A stretch of DNA of 64,000 nt, from contig JAEUME010000002.1 of assembly GCA_016793445.1 (NCBI GenBank), positions 535,587 to 599,586 on the forward strand. Direction: 5' to 3'. The stretch comes from Hyphomicrobium sp. (GTDB taxonomy: Bacteria; Pseudomonadota; Alphaproteobacteria; Rhizobiales; Hyphomicrobiaceae). Shown in pieces: positions 46,801 through 54,982 of the stretch. The translations under genes and the position numbers were made by a program. Under the pieces are notes generated by a model that saw only the letters and a list, made by a program, of their open reading frames with translations, was not told the DNA's origin and made no database searches. Position 1 is the stretch's first letter. Each line of letters opens with the position of its first letter.

Positions 46801-47015
46801 TATTGGCCTTCATACCCCTGACCGAGTCCGTGTTCTGGGGCTCTATGGCCTTCACGCTCATCGGCGGCACGGCCGTTGGCACCATACTGATCCTGCTGTT
46901 CTTGCCGGCGCTCTACGCTTCCTGGTTCCGGATTAAGCCCGCTCCGAAGGCGATGCCGGAGCCAATGGGCGACAGCCGCATAGCGGAACTGAGGATATTG
47001 ACTGCTGCGGAGTAG
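43899..47015 (+). CDS. RND efflux permease (AcrB/MdtB-type)
   Basis: 1,038 residues, the usual HAE-RND length, with two large periplasmic loops and 12 membrane helices. The proton-relay Asp pair is visible in LALGLLVDDAIIAIEVMVVK (helix 4, near residue 408). Other family motifs: EDPSFTIKTITVTAVWPGAT near the N-terminus and GLIGLAGILMRNTLILTEQI in helix 11. It exports hydrophobic compounds using the proton gradient, with the preceding adaptor. The substrate range cannot be read. Probably repressed by the divergent TetR protein. Confidence 0.95.
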   Translation: MTFNLSALAVRERAVTLFFIGLLAAAGVYAFVNLGRAEDPSFTIKTITVTAVWPGATAREMQDLVAEPLEKRIQELTWYDRVETMTRPGYAFLTVTLKDSTPQAAVEEEFYQARKKLGDEARNLPPGVIGPFVNDEYSDVSFALYALEAKGMPMRELVRQAEAVRQDLLHVPGVKKINILGERPERIFVEFSYAKLATLGVSAQDIAAALQRQNTVTPAGSIDTNGPQVFIRLEGAYDSVEAISDTPIVAGGRTLKLSDVAEVRRGYEDPPTYIIRHQGEPTIMLSVVMQQGWNGLELGKALENRSSAIAETLPLGMALAKVSDQAVNITAAVGEFMTKFAMALAVVLLVSLLSLGWRVGIVVAAAVPLTLAVVFLIMLETGRFFDRITLGALILALGLLVDDAIIAIEVMVVKMEEGMDRIKAAAYAWSHTAAPMLSGTLVTIIGLMPVGFARSTAGEYAGNIFWVVGFALIVSWLVAVIFTPYLGVKMLPNIKPVEGGHHAIYNTPNYRRLRGIISFVVRHKFPTCSAVAIAFALSVVGMGAVKQQFFPTSDRPEVLVEVRLPEGTSIQATTATVEKIEHWLKDQPDAKIVTSYIGQGAPRFFFAMSPELPDPAFAKIVVLTSDAEAREALKNRLRNAVAKGLAPEAYVRVTQLVFGPYTPFPVEFRIVGPDPAKLYDLSEKALEIMRSVPDVRQVNRDWGNRAPVLRFVPDQDRLNLIGLSRAEAAQQLQFLLTGIPVTQVRENIRNVPVVARSAGTSRLDPSRLADFSLMSRDGRSMPLDQIGKSEIRLEEPIMKRRDRMSVVTIRSDINEATQPPEVSKQVMTALQPLIAALPVGYRIEMGGNIEESLKANNALVKIFPMMIAATLIVIILQVRSLSTMAMVMMTAPLGLVGVVPTLILFNQPFGFNAILGLIGLAGILMRNTLILTEQIKENQAAGLDDYHAVVEATVQRTRPVILTALAAVLAFIPLTESVFWGSMAFTLIGGTAVGTILILLFLPALYASWFRIKPAPKAMPEPMGDSRIAELRILTAAE

Positions 47016-47105
47016 CAGCGACTTGGCGCACAAGAAAACAGGAGTTCGAAATGCTGCAACGGTTGTTGGCGCGATGGCGGCCTTGGGGTGAGGGCCGTCG
47101 CCGGG

Positions 47106-47258
47106 ATGGATGATCCGATGGGGGAATATCTTCTCAGTTTGGAAGAACGAATTCGCCGGTTGGAAGGCCAAGTGGCGCGGTTGCACGGGTCTCATTCGAA
47201 CGCTCGTGACAACGTGAGAGTCTCTAGCTCTCCATGTCCTCCAGCTCAGACACCGTGA
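47106..47258 (+). CDS. Short coiled-coil peptide downstream of the RND operon
   Basis: 50-codon frame from ATG 47106. The central part YLLSLEERIRRLEGQVARLH is an amphipathic heptad pattern; the tail is Ser/Pro-rich. It overlaps the start region of the hydrolase gene at 47234-47294. It is preceded by a GGG purine run rather than a strong Shine-Dalgarno. Possibly a small regulator or chance ORF. Confidence 0.35.
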   Translation: MDDPMGEYLLSLEERIRRLEGQVARLHGSHSNARDNVRVSSSPCPPAQTP

Positions 47259-47293
47259 CGACCCATCAACAGCAATCGAAACTGATGGAGCAC

Positions 47294-48154
47294 ATGATGA
47301 TTACGATCTCTGGCCGCGACCCTGCTATGCTGAAAGTATCCGATGACCTTAGCTTGCGCTATGTGAAGCTCGGTGAAGGCCCGCCGCTGGTGCTTCTGCA
47401 CACCATCCGCACCCAGCTCGAGTATTTTCGCGACTTGGCTCCGCGCCTAGCTGAGACGTTTACTGTCTATGCGGTCGATTTACCCGGCCACGGTCATTCT
47501 CCGATTGATCCGACCGCGCCGTTCGATGAACCCTACTTGCGCACTGGCGTCGTCGGCTTTCTAGAAACGCTCGATCTGCGCGACGTGACACTGGTCGGCG
47601 AATCCATCGGCGCCGTGCTTGTGCTGACGGCTGCGGCCGAGGTCCCCGATCGCGTTCGCGCGGTCTACGCGCTCAACACCTACGATTACGAGACCCGGTT
47701 CGGGAATGGCATCCGCCGCGGCAACTGGTTTGCGAATGCCATCATTGGCGGTCTGCAAGTGCCTGTCTTCGGCCCGATTGGCGGAGCCCTCGAAAACCGC
47801 TTCGTCCTTGGCACGATCATGGGCGGCGGCTTTGCCGACCCACGGAAGCTACCCGCTGATCTTCTCACCGAGTTAGATACCGTCGCGCGCCGGCAGCACT
47901 ACAAGCGTATGGCTCGCAAAGTGCTTCAGCAGTGGCAATCCTGGCCCAAAGCCCGCGAGCGGTATTCCGCCGTCAAAGCTCCTGTAACGCTGATCTACGG
48001 CGACAAGGACTGGTCACGCGTTCGAGAACGGGAGCGCACGAAGGCCGCGCTGAAAGGCGCTCGCTTGGTCACACTTGCGAATACCGGTCATTTCTCGTCA
48101 GTCGAAAATCCCCGCGGTGTGGCGGACATCATTCTCACTGGCGGTGCTCAATGA
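47294..48154 (+). CDS. Alpha/beta hydrolase
   Basis: 286 residues from ATG 47294 (GGAG just upstream; the frame extends to 47234). Motifs: VLLHTIRTQLEYFRDLAPRL, YAVDLPGHGHSPID, nucleophile elbow VGESIGAVLVL (Ser), acid YGDKDWSRV and His in TGHFSSVE. The triad is complete. It resembles the bromoperoxidase/esterase group. The stop overlaps the start of the following GST remnant (ATGA), so the two formed an operon. Substrate unknown. Confidence 0.87.
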   Translation: MMITISGRDPAMLKVSDDLSLRYVKLGEGPPLVLLHTIRTQLEYFRDLAPRLAETFTVYAVDLPGHGHSPIDPTAPFDEPYLRTGVVGFLETLDLRDVTLVGESIGAVLVLTAAAEVPDRVRAVYALNTYDYETRFGNGIRRGNWFANAIIGGLQVPVFGPIGGALENRFVLGTIMGGGFADPRKLPADLLTELDTVARRQHYKRMARKVLQQWQSWPKARERYSAVKAPVTLIYGDKDWSRVRERERTKAALKGARLVTLANTGHFSSVENPRGVADIILTGGAQ

Positions 48155-48833
48155 ATGGAGAGCGAAGCCAGAAAATGGCGCCGATAAACGTGGAGGTTGA
48201 TCGGGAACGCATCCGATTGCATTTCGCTCCCGGCACCCGTGCCGTCAAGGTGCGATGGCTTTTGGAAGAAATCGGCGCTCCCTATGAACTGCGCGTCGTA
48301 TGTGGCGGGGCGCACACAAGAGCAAAGTGTACCTAAAGATCCATCCACTGGGAAAAGTACCGGCGCTTGAGATCGACAGCACGATTGTCTTCGAATCTCT
48401 CGGGATCTGTTTATATCTCGCTGATCGGTTTGCAGATGCCGGACTCGCGCCTCTTGTGACCGACATCGCGCCCCGGGCAAACTACTGCACCTGGATGGCA
48501 TTCTCCGCCGGGACGCTTGAGCCGGCAATATTTGAACAGGTGCGCGCAAAAAAGGCCAAGGAGCGCGGTGTTGCAACCGTCGGTCTGGGGCCAGCCCTGA
48601 CGCCATTCGACAACGTTGCTTCCTACATAGAGCTCCATCTTTCGGCGCACCCCTTCCTGCTCGGAGATCGCATGACGGCGGCCGACATCATGAACGGCTC
48701 GCTGATGGCATGGGCTCAAGACATCGGCCTGCTCGATGGGCGTCCATCAATCCAGGCGTGGGTCGCCAACCTGAAGTCTCGGCCCACCTATTCACGCGCG
48801 ATGAAGAGCACGGGCTGGGGATGGAAGCCCTAA
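48151..48833 (+). pseudogene. Glutathione S-transferase, frameshifted
   Basis: ATG 48151 opens RLHFAPGTRAVKVRWLLEEI and APYELRVV, the GST thioredoxin-like start, then shifts near 48305. The second frame continues SKVYLKIHPLGKVPALEIDS, then STIVFESLGICLYLADRFAD and a C-terminal helical domain with HPFLLGDRMTAADIMNGSLM ending at 48833. One frameshift in the N-terminal domain separates the parts. Probably inactive. A second GST with the same kind of damage lies at 35468-36068. Confidence 0.8.
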
Positions 48834-48851
48834 GCTGCTGCGCGCAACCAC

Positions 48852-49097
48852 GCCGTAGGCTCCGCCGACGGCACGAAGTTCCGACGCTTTGCACAAGGTC
48901 ACACTTTCGGCGTCCTGCTAGAACTGGCAAGCGATCAGTTGCGCCTGCTGGCGCCCCGCTACCGCCTGTCCCGCGCGCCCGGTGACGATCTTTCACTTCA
49001 GGTGATTGACCGCGACATGGGAGAAGAGGTTCGCGGCGTCCGCAGCTTGTCTGGCGGAGAGCGCTTCCTCGTATCCTTGGCGCTTGCTGCACTGTAA
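48852..49097 (+). pseudogene. sbcC exonuclease subunit, 3' fragment
   Basis: A frame without a start codon reads TKFRRFAQGHTFGVLLELAS, then LRLLAPRYRLSRAPGDDLSL, QVIDRDMGEEVRGVRSLSGG and ERFLVSLALAAL before TAA. This is the C-terminal ATPase part of SbcC, with the ABC signature LSGGE. It is cut before the Walker B/C-terminal end and lacks all upstream sequence. It lies between the GST remnant and a truncated membrane protein gene. Confidence 0.75.
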
Positions 49098-49104
49098 GCA
49101 GCCG

Positions 49105-49525
49105 TGGAATGCCCTATGCGAATGCGATCCCCGTCTTGATCCATCGTGTCCCACACGGTGAGCCCACCGATGCGCATTGACGAGTTTTCGAGTTCGCGTT
49201 TTAGGCGCGCCTTTTGATCCTGATGCATGAGCAAGGCGGTAAACACATGGTCGGAGTTGGCCGTCAGCGCCTTGTCGATTGCCGTCAAAGCACCCGGAAC
49301 TTCAGAGGAGCTGAGTTTTATGGGCGCGTTGGTACCGCCGGCAGGGCGTGTGTCGCCGGCCCGGTCCTGCGGATCCCAAAAGCCGATCCCGGAGAAGAAA
49401 AATGCGCCAGCAAGACCGAGCGCGGCAATTGCCGCGACGGCGACCGGCTGCCCCAAGGACAGCGCAACTGGCGACATCATGCCCGGCGCGATTGTGGAGC
49501 CAGTGTCATCCTTGTGTTGCTCCAC
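49105..49525 (-). pseudogene. Truncated single-pass membrane protein
   Basis: The minus-strand frame from ATG 49525 encodes about 140 residues with one hydrophobic helix (VAVAAIAALGLAGAFFFSGI) and a soluble part ending SSMRIGGLTVWDTMDQDGDR. It then runs without a stop into the antisense of the sbcC fragment until 48998. The 3' end was lost at the junction near 49105. Family not recognised; the tail is suggestive of a larger alphaproteobacterial envelope protein. Confidence 0.5.
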
Positions 49526-49638
49526 GCGGCTTCGAGATTGCCCAGGGCGATATTAGTGCGTCTATTGCCCGCTGCAATAATTCTGCCGACGCATGCGAGA
49601 TCATGCCTATTTACGTTCACTGGCGCTTCGGGCAGCAA

Positions 49639-49666
49639 AAGGAGCCTGCCGCGGGGCAGGCTCCTT
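49639..49666 (-). terminator. Rho-independent terminator of the arylsulfatase gene
   Basis: A perfect 12-bp stem, AAGGAGCCTGCC with its complement and a 4-base GC-rich loop, lies 30 bases downstream of the sulfatase stop. On the minus strand it is followed by TTTTGCTG, a short T-run. Confidence 0.75.
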
Positions 49667-49696
49667 GCTGTTTGTTAACTCGGCTTGAGTCGCAGG

Positions 49697-51169
49697 TCAG
49701 TCGCCGCCCGATAAGACGACTGCAGGATCAGCCGAGACAGGCGGGACATAATATGTCAGCCGGATAGCTTCCATGAGCAGTAGCGGCGGCGCCATCTGGC
49801 TTGCAAGCTCGGTCAAGCGCTTTTTCATGAGTGCAACTCTTCCCGGGTCACTGTCAGCCAGGTTCTTCGCCTCCGACGGGTCCTTGGCGAGATCAAACAG
49901 CTCGATCTTCGGAGGCAGGGAGGCCTTCCACACCAGCTTCCAATCGCCCGCGCGAAGCGCACCGCCCATCGGGTCGACATTATAGAGCATCTCCTTACGC
50001 GGTGAGACGGCGCCCCTGCTGACGGTTGACCATACGTCCATGCCATCGAGCGGCTTGTTCTTCGAAGGCGTGACGCCAGCCAACTTGGCGAACGTCGGAT
50101 ACCAATCGACCATATGCATGGGCTGATTGACGACGCCGGCATTGATGCGCCCCGGCCAATTCGCAAAAGCAGCGACACGCGTACCCCCTTCGTACGCAGT
50201 GCCTTTGCCGTCCCGGTAGGGCTCGTTGCTCGCAGGCAGACCGCCGTCGACCTTCGTATCGCCGGAGAACATGGACGAGCGGACGCCGCCGTTATCACTG
50301 GAAAACACAATCAGCGTATTGTCGCGCATGCCCTTCTTCTCCAGAGCGGCGACGACTTTTGCCACCTCATCGTCGATCACGGAAATCATCGCCGCATAGC
50401 TCTTTCGGTTCTTGTCCGTAATCGAAGGATAACGGTCGAGGTACTCTTGGGGGGCCTGGAACGGCGTATGAGGAGCCGTGAACGCGAGATAAAGGAACAT
50501 CGGGTCTGTAGGATCGTGGGCCTCGATCAGCCGGACCGCCTCCGCGCCGAACAGGCTGTTGTCAAAGCCCTCTTCTTTGAGAGGATCATCATTGCGGTAC
50601 CAGTCATCGACCCCATGGGCCGAATGACTGAAGTGATCGATTTCACCGACGGTTGCCCCGTAGAACGAGTCGAAGCCGCGGTTGTTCGGATAGAACTCCT
50701 TCTTGGCGTGCCCCAGGTGCCATTTGCCGCTCATGTAGGTCTTGTAGCCAGCCTCCTTGAGCATCTGCGGCAGCAGGTATTCATCCATGGCGAGCGAATA
50801 AGTTCCCGCCCCGGGAATAACGCCAATCTGCAAGCCGTAGCGCATCGGGTACCGGCCGGTCATAAACGCCGCGCGCGTGGGCGTGCACATCGCCATTGCG
50901 TAGTGCTGCTCGAGTTTGGCGCCCTGACTGGCGAGTTTGTCGAGTGTCGGTGTTTTGATATCGGACCCGTGGTAGCCGACATCCTTCCAACCCAGATCGT
51001 CCGCCAGAATGAAGACAATGTTCGGCTTCTTGACTGCCTCCGCTAAGGCGCGAGTGATGTTCGCGGCCACAAGCCCGGTCACAACAAGCAGGGAAAAAAT
51101 TGCGCTCAGGGATTTCTGAAGCTTAGATTGCTTGCTGGCGCCCGAGGCGGTGTATTTCCGGCTAAACAT
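49697..51169 (-). CDS. Secreted arylsulfatase (type I, formylglycine-dependent)
   Basis: 490 residues; ATG 51169 follows TAGGAGG. A hydrophobic signal (about 20-43) suggests export. The alkaline-phosphatase-fold sulfatase domain shows NIVFILADDLGWKDVG (metal-binding Asp pair), the FGly motif CTPTRAAFMTGR near residue 94 (C-x-P-x-R), SGKWHLGH and the later SSDNGG metal site. It hydrolyses sulfate esters once its Cys is oxidised to formylglycine. No active-looking FGE is encoded in the window: the SUMF1 protein at 18576 lacks the cysteine pair. A hairpin terminator follows. Confidence 0.93.
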   Translation of the reverse strand: MFSRKYTASGASKQSKLQKSLSAIFSLLVVTGLVAANITRALAEAVKKPNIVFILADDLGWKDVGYHGSDIKTPTLDKLASQGAKLEQHYAMAMCTPTRAAFMTGRYPMRYGLQIGVIPGAGTYSLAMDEYLLPQMLKEAGYKTYMSGKWHLGHAKKEFYPNNRGFDSFYGATVGEIDHFSHSAHGVDDWYRNDDPLKEEGFDNSLFGAEAVRLIEAHDPTDPMFLYLAFTAPHTPFQAPQEYLDRYPSITDKNRKSYAAMISVIDDEVAKVVAALEKKGMRDNTLIVFSSDNGGVRSSMFSGDTKVDGGLPASNEPYRDGKGTAYEGGTRVAAFANWPGRINAGVVNQPMHMVDWYPTFAKLAGVTPSKNKPLDGMDVWSTVSRGAVSPRKEMLYNVDPMGGALRAGDWKLVWKASLPPKIELFDLAKDPSEAKNLADSDPGRVALMKKRLTELASQMAPPLLLMEAIRLTYYVPPVSADPAVVLSGGD

Positions 51170-51491
51170 TGGGCCTCCTAATGGAATTTTCCCATCCTTC
51201 TTAACCAGTGTTCGTGAGCACCACTAGGTCAGTTTCATTCATTCTGGAGATCTGCCGGCGGCAAGTGGCAGTGATAAAAGATATATACGCCTACGAAATT
51301 ATTTCGCCATGCAGTGGCCACCGCCTATTGGCGCATGCAAATCTTCCACGGCGCCTTTTTGACTTAAAATGACATAGCTCGCGTCGCTGCCCCCCTGATA
51401 GTCTCTGAAGACTGTCGGGAGGAGTCTTGTTCTGCGTACATCGTCTCTGGGAGCGGCAGGAACAATCTTGGCTTTGAAAGACGGTGGCTCA
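51170..51491. other. 322-base divergent promoter region
   Basis: Lies between the divergent arylsulfatase and outer membrane barrel genes. AT-rich around 51270-51320. No gene, repeat or clear operator was recognised. Confidence 0.4.
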
Positions 51492-52322
51492 ATGCGATCC
51501 TTGAAATGCAATGTAGTCTTGGTGTTTGGCGCGTTCTGCCTCGTTCCTCCTGCACATGCCCAGGAGGCTCAAAGCAACCCGTCGCTATCCAAGACTTGGG
51601 TCGTGGACGCGGGCGTTGCCTATCGCAGGCTGGACGGCGATCTGTCCGCCATCACTTCAGGCGGGAAGGGCGGCGGTTACGATTTCGGACGCCTTGGGCT
51701 CGACGATCACGACACGTCGGTCTCGGCCGATTTGCATTGGAGAATTTCCAAGGCTTGGCGTCTCGACCTTGGCTATGACGGCATAAGCACGAAAGGACTG
51801 ATCGACAATCACGCATCACTGGATTTTGGACGCATAACGATCCCCACGGGCTACGAACTCTCATCATCGCTCGACGTGCAGACCTACTCCGCATTCCTGG
51901 GATATACCTTTACGCAGTCTCATGACTTCGAGTTAGGCGGCCGCCTTGGCCTTAATGTCATCGATGCCAATGCTTCGGTCAGCGGCCGCGCATTTGCCGG
52001 CAACAAGGAAGTATCTGCCGGCCCCGAATACGTCAGCAAGACCACACTCGTCCCGACGCTCGGCCTATATGCTACATACGCCTTTGATGACCGGTTGGCA
52101 TTCGAAGGATCGATTGACGGCATCGCTGGGAGCCTTGGCAGCAACAGTGGCCATTACGTGCAAATGAGCGCCGGCCTCAAATACTGGCTGACGGATAGTT
52201 TTGCGCTCGGCGCCGGCTACAGCTATCTGTCTAACAAAATCGAGCACGATGGCAGCACGATCGACAGCGGATTGGAAGTGCGCTCGCATACTGGCTACTT
52301 AAAAGCGTCCTTGGGATTTTAG
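51492..52322 (+). CDS. Outer membrane beta-barrel protein
   Basis: 276 residues from ATG 51492. A signal peptide (about 1-23, ending AHA-Q) precedes a barrel with alternating strands: WVVDAGVAYRRLDGD, VSADLHWRISKAWRLDLGYD, VQTYSAFLGYTFTQSHDFEL, LVPTLGLYATYAFDDRLAFE, YVQMSAGLKYWLTDSFALGA and a C-terminal SHTGYLKASLGF ending in Phe, the usual BAM signal. About 8-10 strands. Resembles OmpW/OmpA-type small barrels. It overlaps the convergent AraC gene by 24 bases at the 3' end. Divergent from the arylsulfatase. Confidence 0.82.
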   Translation: MRSLKCNVVLVFGAFCLVPPAHAQEAQSNPSLSKTWVVDAGVAYRRLDGDLSAITSGGKGGGYDFGRLGLDDHDTSVSADLHWRISKAWRLDLGYDGISTKGLIDNHASLDFGRITIPTGYELSSSLDVQTYSAFLGYTFTQSHDFELGGRLGLNVIDANASVSGRAFAGNKEVSAGPEYVSKTTLVPTLGLYATYAFDDRLAFEGSIDGIAGSLGSNSGHYVQMSAGLKYWLTDSFALGAGYSYLSNKIEHDGSTIDSGLEVRSHTGYLKASLGF

Positions 52323-53318
52323 GCTTGCAGCTGTCTCGCGTCCAATGTTGAACGTCCGCGCTCGTCTCAAGGTGTGCGAGGGCGTTTCACCAAAATGAGC
52401 GCGATAGTCGCGGCCGAAGCGGCCGAGCTGCCAAAATCCGCAGTCATAGGCGACCGAAGAAACAGTGCGCGCGGGATTGGGATCATGCAGAAGCTTCTCG
52501 CGAACGAGGTGCAACCGGCGCAGCTGTAGATAGCGCTTCGGGTTCATGTCGAGGACGTCCGAAAAAATGCGATAGAGCGTTGGCTGGCTGACGCCGGTCG
52601 CGGCACAAAGGTCCGTGACGTACAACGGCTCACCGGCTCGTTCTCGCAAAAGTTCCTCGATTTTGCGCAGGATGCGGCCGCGAGATACGGGCGTTCTGCC
52701 GGCGCTCGAGTTGCGCTCCTCATCGCAACCGCTTGCGGACAAGAGCAGTGTCATCAATGTTTGCTCGATATTTCTGAAGACTGCGAAGTTCGCGATTGCA
52801 ATGGGTGTGAGGCTGAAGAGTTTAGAGATTTCCTCCAGGAAATACCTCAATTGAACCATCTTTTCGGGATCGGACGACAAGATATGGGTCGCAGGCATCG
52901 CCGCCGCGAAGTCCATCCCTCCAGACATTTCGCAAACCTGATGGACCAGTTCTTTGGACGCTGCGATGTAAGCGAGACTTGCACCGTCAGCGGCACGAAC
53001 CGCGTGCTCTCCGCCATCCTCGTAGACTGCCAGCGAGGCGGCATCCATTTTGCGTCCCAACATACTGACCAGGGACGTGTTGCCGAGAGGAATATGGAAG
53101 CACTTCGCGTTATCGGCTGTCTTGCCGACCGCGACGCAGCTGCCAACAGGCATCGAAGTAAAGTGCAGTTGCAGGCGGTTGTTTGCGCAGATCGCAAGAT
53201 CAAACTGTATCGGTCCTGCGGCCGTTTGCGTGCATGAGACGTCCGCCTGCGTAAGTGCGCTGGCGAACGTACCGGCATCGTCAAACGACAGAGAGATAAG
53301 CCGCGGCATCTCGATCAT
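52299..53318 (-). CDS. AraC-family transcriptional regulator
   Basis: 339 residues. The N-terminal ~220 residues form a sensing domain of the AraC-binding-like type. The C-terminal ~100 carry two helix-turn-helix motifs: LYVTDLCAATGVSQPTLYRI and SVAYDCGFWQLGRFGRDYRA, with FGETPSHTLRR following. It is divergent from the Cys-rich protein gene at 53552 with a 24-base near-palindrome between them, and convergent with the barrel gene. The effector is unknown. Confidence 0.9.
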   Translation of the reverse strand: MIEMPRLISLSFDDAGTFASALTQADVSCTQTAAGPIQFDLAICANNRLQLHFTSMPVGSCVAVGKTADNAKCFHIPLGNTSLVSMLGRKMDAASLAVYEDGGEHAVRAADGASLAYIAASKELVHQVCEMSGGMDFAAAMPATHILSSDPEKMVQLRYFLEEISKLFSLTPIAIANFAVFRNIEQTLMTLLLSASGCDEERNSSAGRTPVSRGRILRKIEELLRERAGEPLYVTDLCAATGVSQPTLYRIFSDVLDMNPKRYLQLRRLHLVREKLLHDPNPARTVSSVAYDCGFWQLGRFGRDYRAHFGETPSHTLRRARTFNIGRETAASLKSQGRF

Positions 53319-53346
53319 ACAGTCTCACCCGCGTTTGGAATTTTGA

Positions 53347-53370
53347 ACAATCTTGATCTAGATCGATTGT
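53347..53370. promoter_or_regulatory. Near-perfect 24-base palindrome in divergent promoter region
   Basis: ACAATC-TT-GATCTAGATC-GATTGT lies 29 bases upstream of the AraC-type gene and about 180 before the Cys-rich protein gene. The core GATCTAGATC is a perfect palindrome and the outer hexamers also pair. It is a candidate autoregulatory operator by position. Confidence 0.5.
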
Positions 53371-53551
53371 GTCAAGCCCGATAAGTGTTGTCCAGCTGAC
53401 TGAAGGCTAGTGCATTCACAGTGCATTCGTGACGACTGTTTGCAAGGAGGCGCCTAAACGCTTCACGGCCCAATCCGCACCGGGCCGCAACGTTCTGCTG
53501 CCTGAAGCCAAGGTTTCAGCAGGAAAAAAACGCTTGAGGGATGATCTATTT

Positions 53552-53986
53552 ATGAGCCTTAAAAAATTTTTCGGGGCCACGCTGACTACGATGCTGTTGA
53601 GCGCCCCGGTCGCAAATGCACAACAATCCATAGTCGCGGAGGTCAACTCGAAGTGTGCCAGCGAACTCAAGACGTACTGTAAAGGCGTTTCGCTAGGTGA
53701 AGGCCGCGTTGCCGCGTGCCTCTATGCCTACGAAAACAAGCTTTCTGCGCAATGCGCCGTTGCCGTCTACAGGGGCGTTGAGGATTTCTTCGCCGCCAAT
53801 GCGAATCTTCAGGTCTATGCCAAGCAGTGCAGCGCCGACTTGCTCCAGTATTGCAGCAAAGTGCAAGCGGGAGAGGGCCGTTTGTATGAATGCATAAGGA
53901 AGAATAAGGCCACGCTAACCGACACATGCCGCGCGGCGCTGAGCAAGGCAGAGCCGGATATGAAGCGTCTCGGACTCGCCCATTGA
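53552..53986 (+). CDS. Secreted cysteine-rich repeat protein (GLG1-like repeats)
   Basis: 144 residues from ATG 53552; the frame extends upstream to 53429. A signal peptide (about 1-23, ending ANA-Q) precedes two repeats of a four-cysteine pattern: CASELKTYCKGVSLGEGRVA with a later pair, then CSADLLQYCSKVQAGEGRLY with CIRKNKATLTDTCR. The C-x7-YC-x-V-x-x-GEGR pattern matches the cysteine-rich GLG1-type repeat found in small alphaproteobacterial periplasmic proteins. Function unknown. Divergent from the AraC regulator. Confidence 0.8.
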   Translation: MSLKKFFGATLTTMLLSAPVANAQQSIVAEVNSKCASELKTYCKGVSLGEGRVAACLYAYENKLSAQCAVAVYRGVEDFFAANANLQVYAKQCSADLLQYCSKVQAGEGRLYECIRKNKATLTDTCRAALSKAEPDMKRLGLAH

Positions 53987-54509
53987 AGACATCGTCAGGA
54001 GCGAACGTTTTGCCCTTTTCAATTCCGAGCGAGCGCTGATCCACGACCGCTTGGTCGAGCTTCGCCAGCTGGTCTGGAAGGAAGGCGTACCCGAAAACCA
54101 TGTATCGATTGTCGGCGTTGCCTTTGGCATGAAGGCGAGCCATGTATTCTGCAATCGTCTCGTCGATCCATGCGCCGACATCTATGACATCGGGTCTGGC
54201 GAAGCGCGCGGGAAGTAGTTTTGCAGCGACAATTCCAAGCTCGGCATAGAGAGCTTCAAGATCATGGCCGAATGACCTGGATTTGCCGGATCCGAGCTTA
54301 TAGTCGGTGGTCGACCGACCGTTCAGCAGCAAGGCGGCCTTCATATACTTCTCCAGCGCGTGGACAGCGAGCCAGATGAAATCAATGTTGAGACTCTGCT
54401 GATAGCACCAGCGCGCGGTGATGTAGTTTTCATCGGCCGTGGCGATGAACAGGTCGCGCACGATGGTGAGCTTGTCGGCATCTATGCGCGTCGGTGCGCG
54501 TGCCATCAT
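53667..54509 (-). CDS. HEPN-like protein, probably 3'-truncated
   Basis: ATG 54509 (GGGAGA 7 bases upstream) opens about 174 residues that look real: RDLFIATADENYITARWCYQ, DFIWLAVHALEKYMKAALLL, HDLEALYAELGIVAAKL and DETIAEYMARLHAKG. The helical pattern with HALEKYMKAALL resembles HEPN-type nucleotidyl-transfer/RNase domains. From about 53988 the frame is antisense to the Cys-rich gene and turns Cys/Arg-rich, so the authentic 3' end is lost near 53988 and the stop at 53667 is fortuitous. Possible remnant of a toxin-antitoxin or defence gene. Confidence 0.55.
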   Translation of the reverse strand: MMARAPTRIDADKLTIVRDLFIATADENYITARWCYQQSLNIDFIWLAVHALEKYMKAALLLNGRSTTDYKLGSGKSRSFGHDLEALYAELGIVAAKLLPARFARPDVIDVGAWIDETIAEYMARLHAKGNADNRYMVFGYAFLPDQLAKLDQAVVDQRSLGIEKGKTFAPDDVFNGRVRDASYPALPCSAPRGMCRLAWPYSSLCIHTNGPLPLALCCNTGASRRCTAWHRPEDSHWRRRNPQRPCRRQRRIAQKACFRRHRGTRQRGLHLAKRLYSTS

Positions 54510-54982
54510 AGTATATCTCCCGTTCACACGTCGCCCAGCCAATGGTGCACGGTGCACGCATAGCCGGCCGACACTGACGTGATTCGGCGCAAGAGGGAGT
54601 GTGACCTGCATGGGCGGCAGCGGAGTCCAATGTGAGGTCCAGAGGCGCTGGTGCCCGGAACGTAGAGCCCGCGCACCTCAACATCTATGCACGGCTGCAT
54701 AAGCTCTGGTGGCCACTGATGCGCTGCTGTAATTTGTCAGCCCACTCTGGGACCCTTCTCATCGCGCCCGGCCCGGCTAGGGAGTCACCTGCGTTCCCAG
54801 AAGTTCACCAAAGCGATTCCTAAAGCTCTGCGATTGGCCGCCTGCGCAAGGCTTGCGAGTTGCTCAGCCGCTTTGTTATCGAGATACGTCTGGCGGCGGC
54901 AGTGCGAATGCATCGTGTTGACGCTAAAGCAGACGCAACGTCAGGTTTGCGTCGACCGAATCGCATCGAATGGGACTGCCGA
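54510..54982. other. 473-base gap
   Basis: Between the divergent HEPN-like and nuclease-like genes. Contains a GTGCAC-CG-GTGCAC tandem at about 54543. No supported gene, RNA or long repeat was recognised; the protein-like frames here lack starts. Confidence 0.35.

Noticed and set aside
45483..47195. 570-codon open frame on the minus strand
   Set aside because: It is antisense to the RND permease, has no recognisable domains and shows the Arg/His/Asp-rich composition typical of an antisense GC-rich frame.
50114..51046. 310-codon plus-strand frame
   Set aside because: Antisense to the well-supported arylsulfatase, with no ribosome binding site and no protein-like features.
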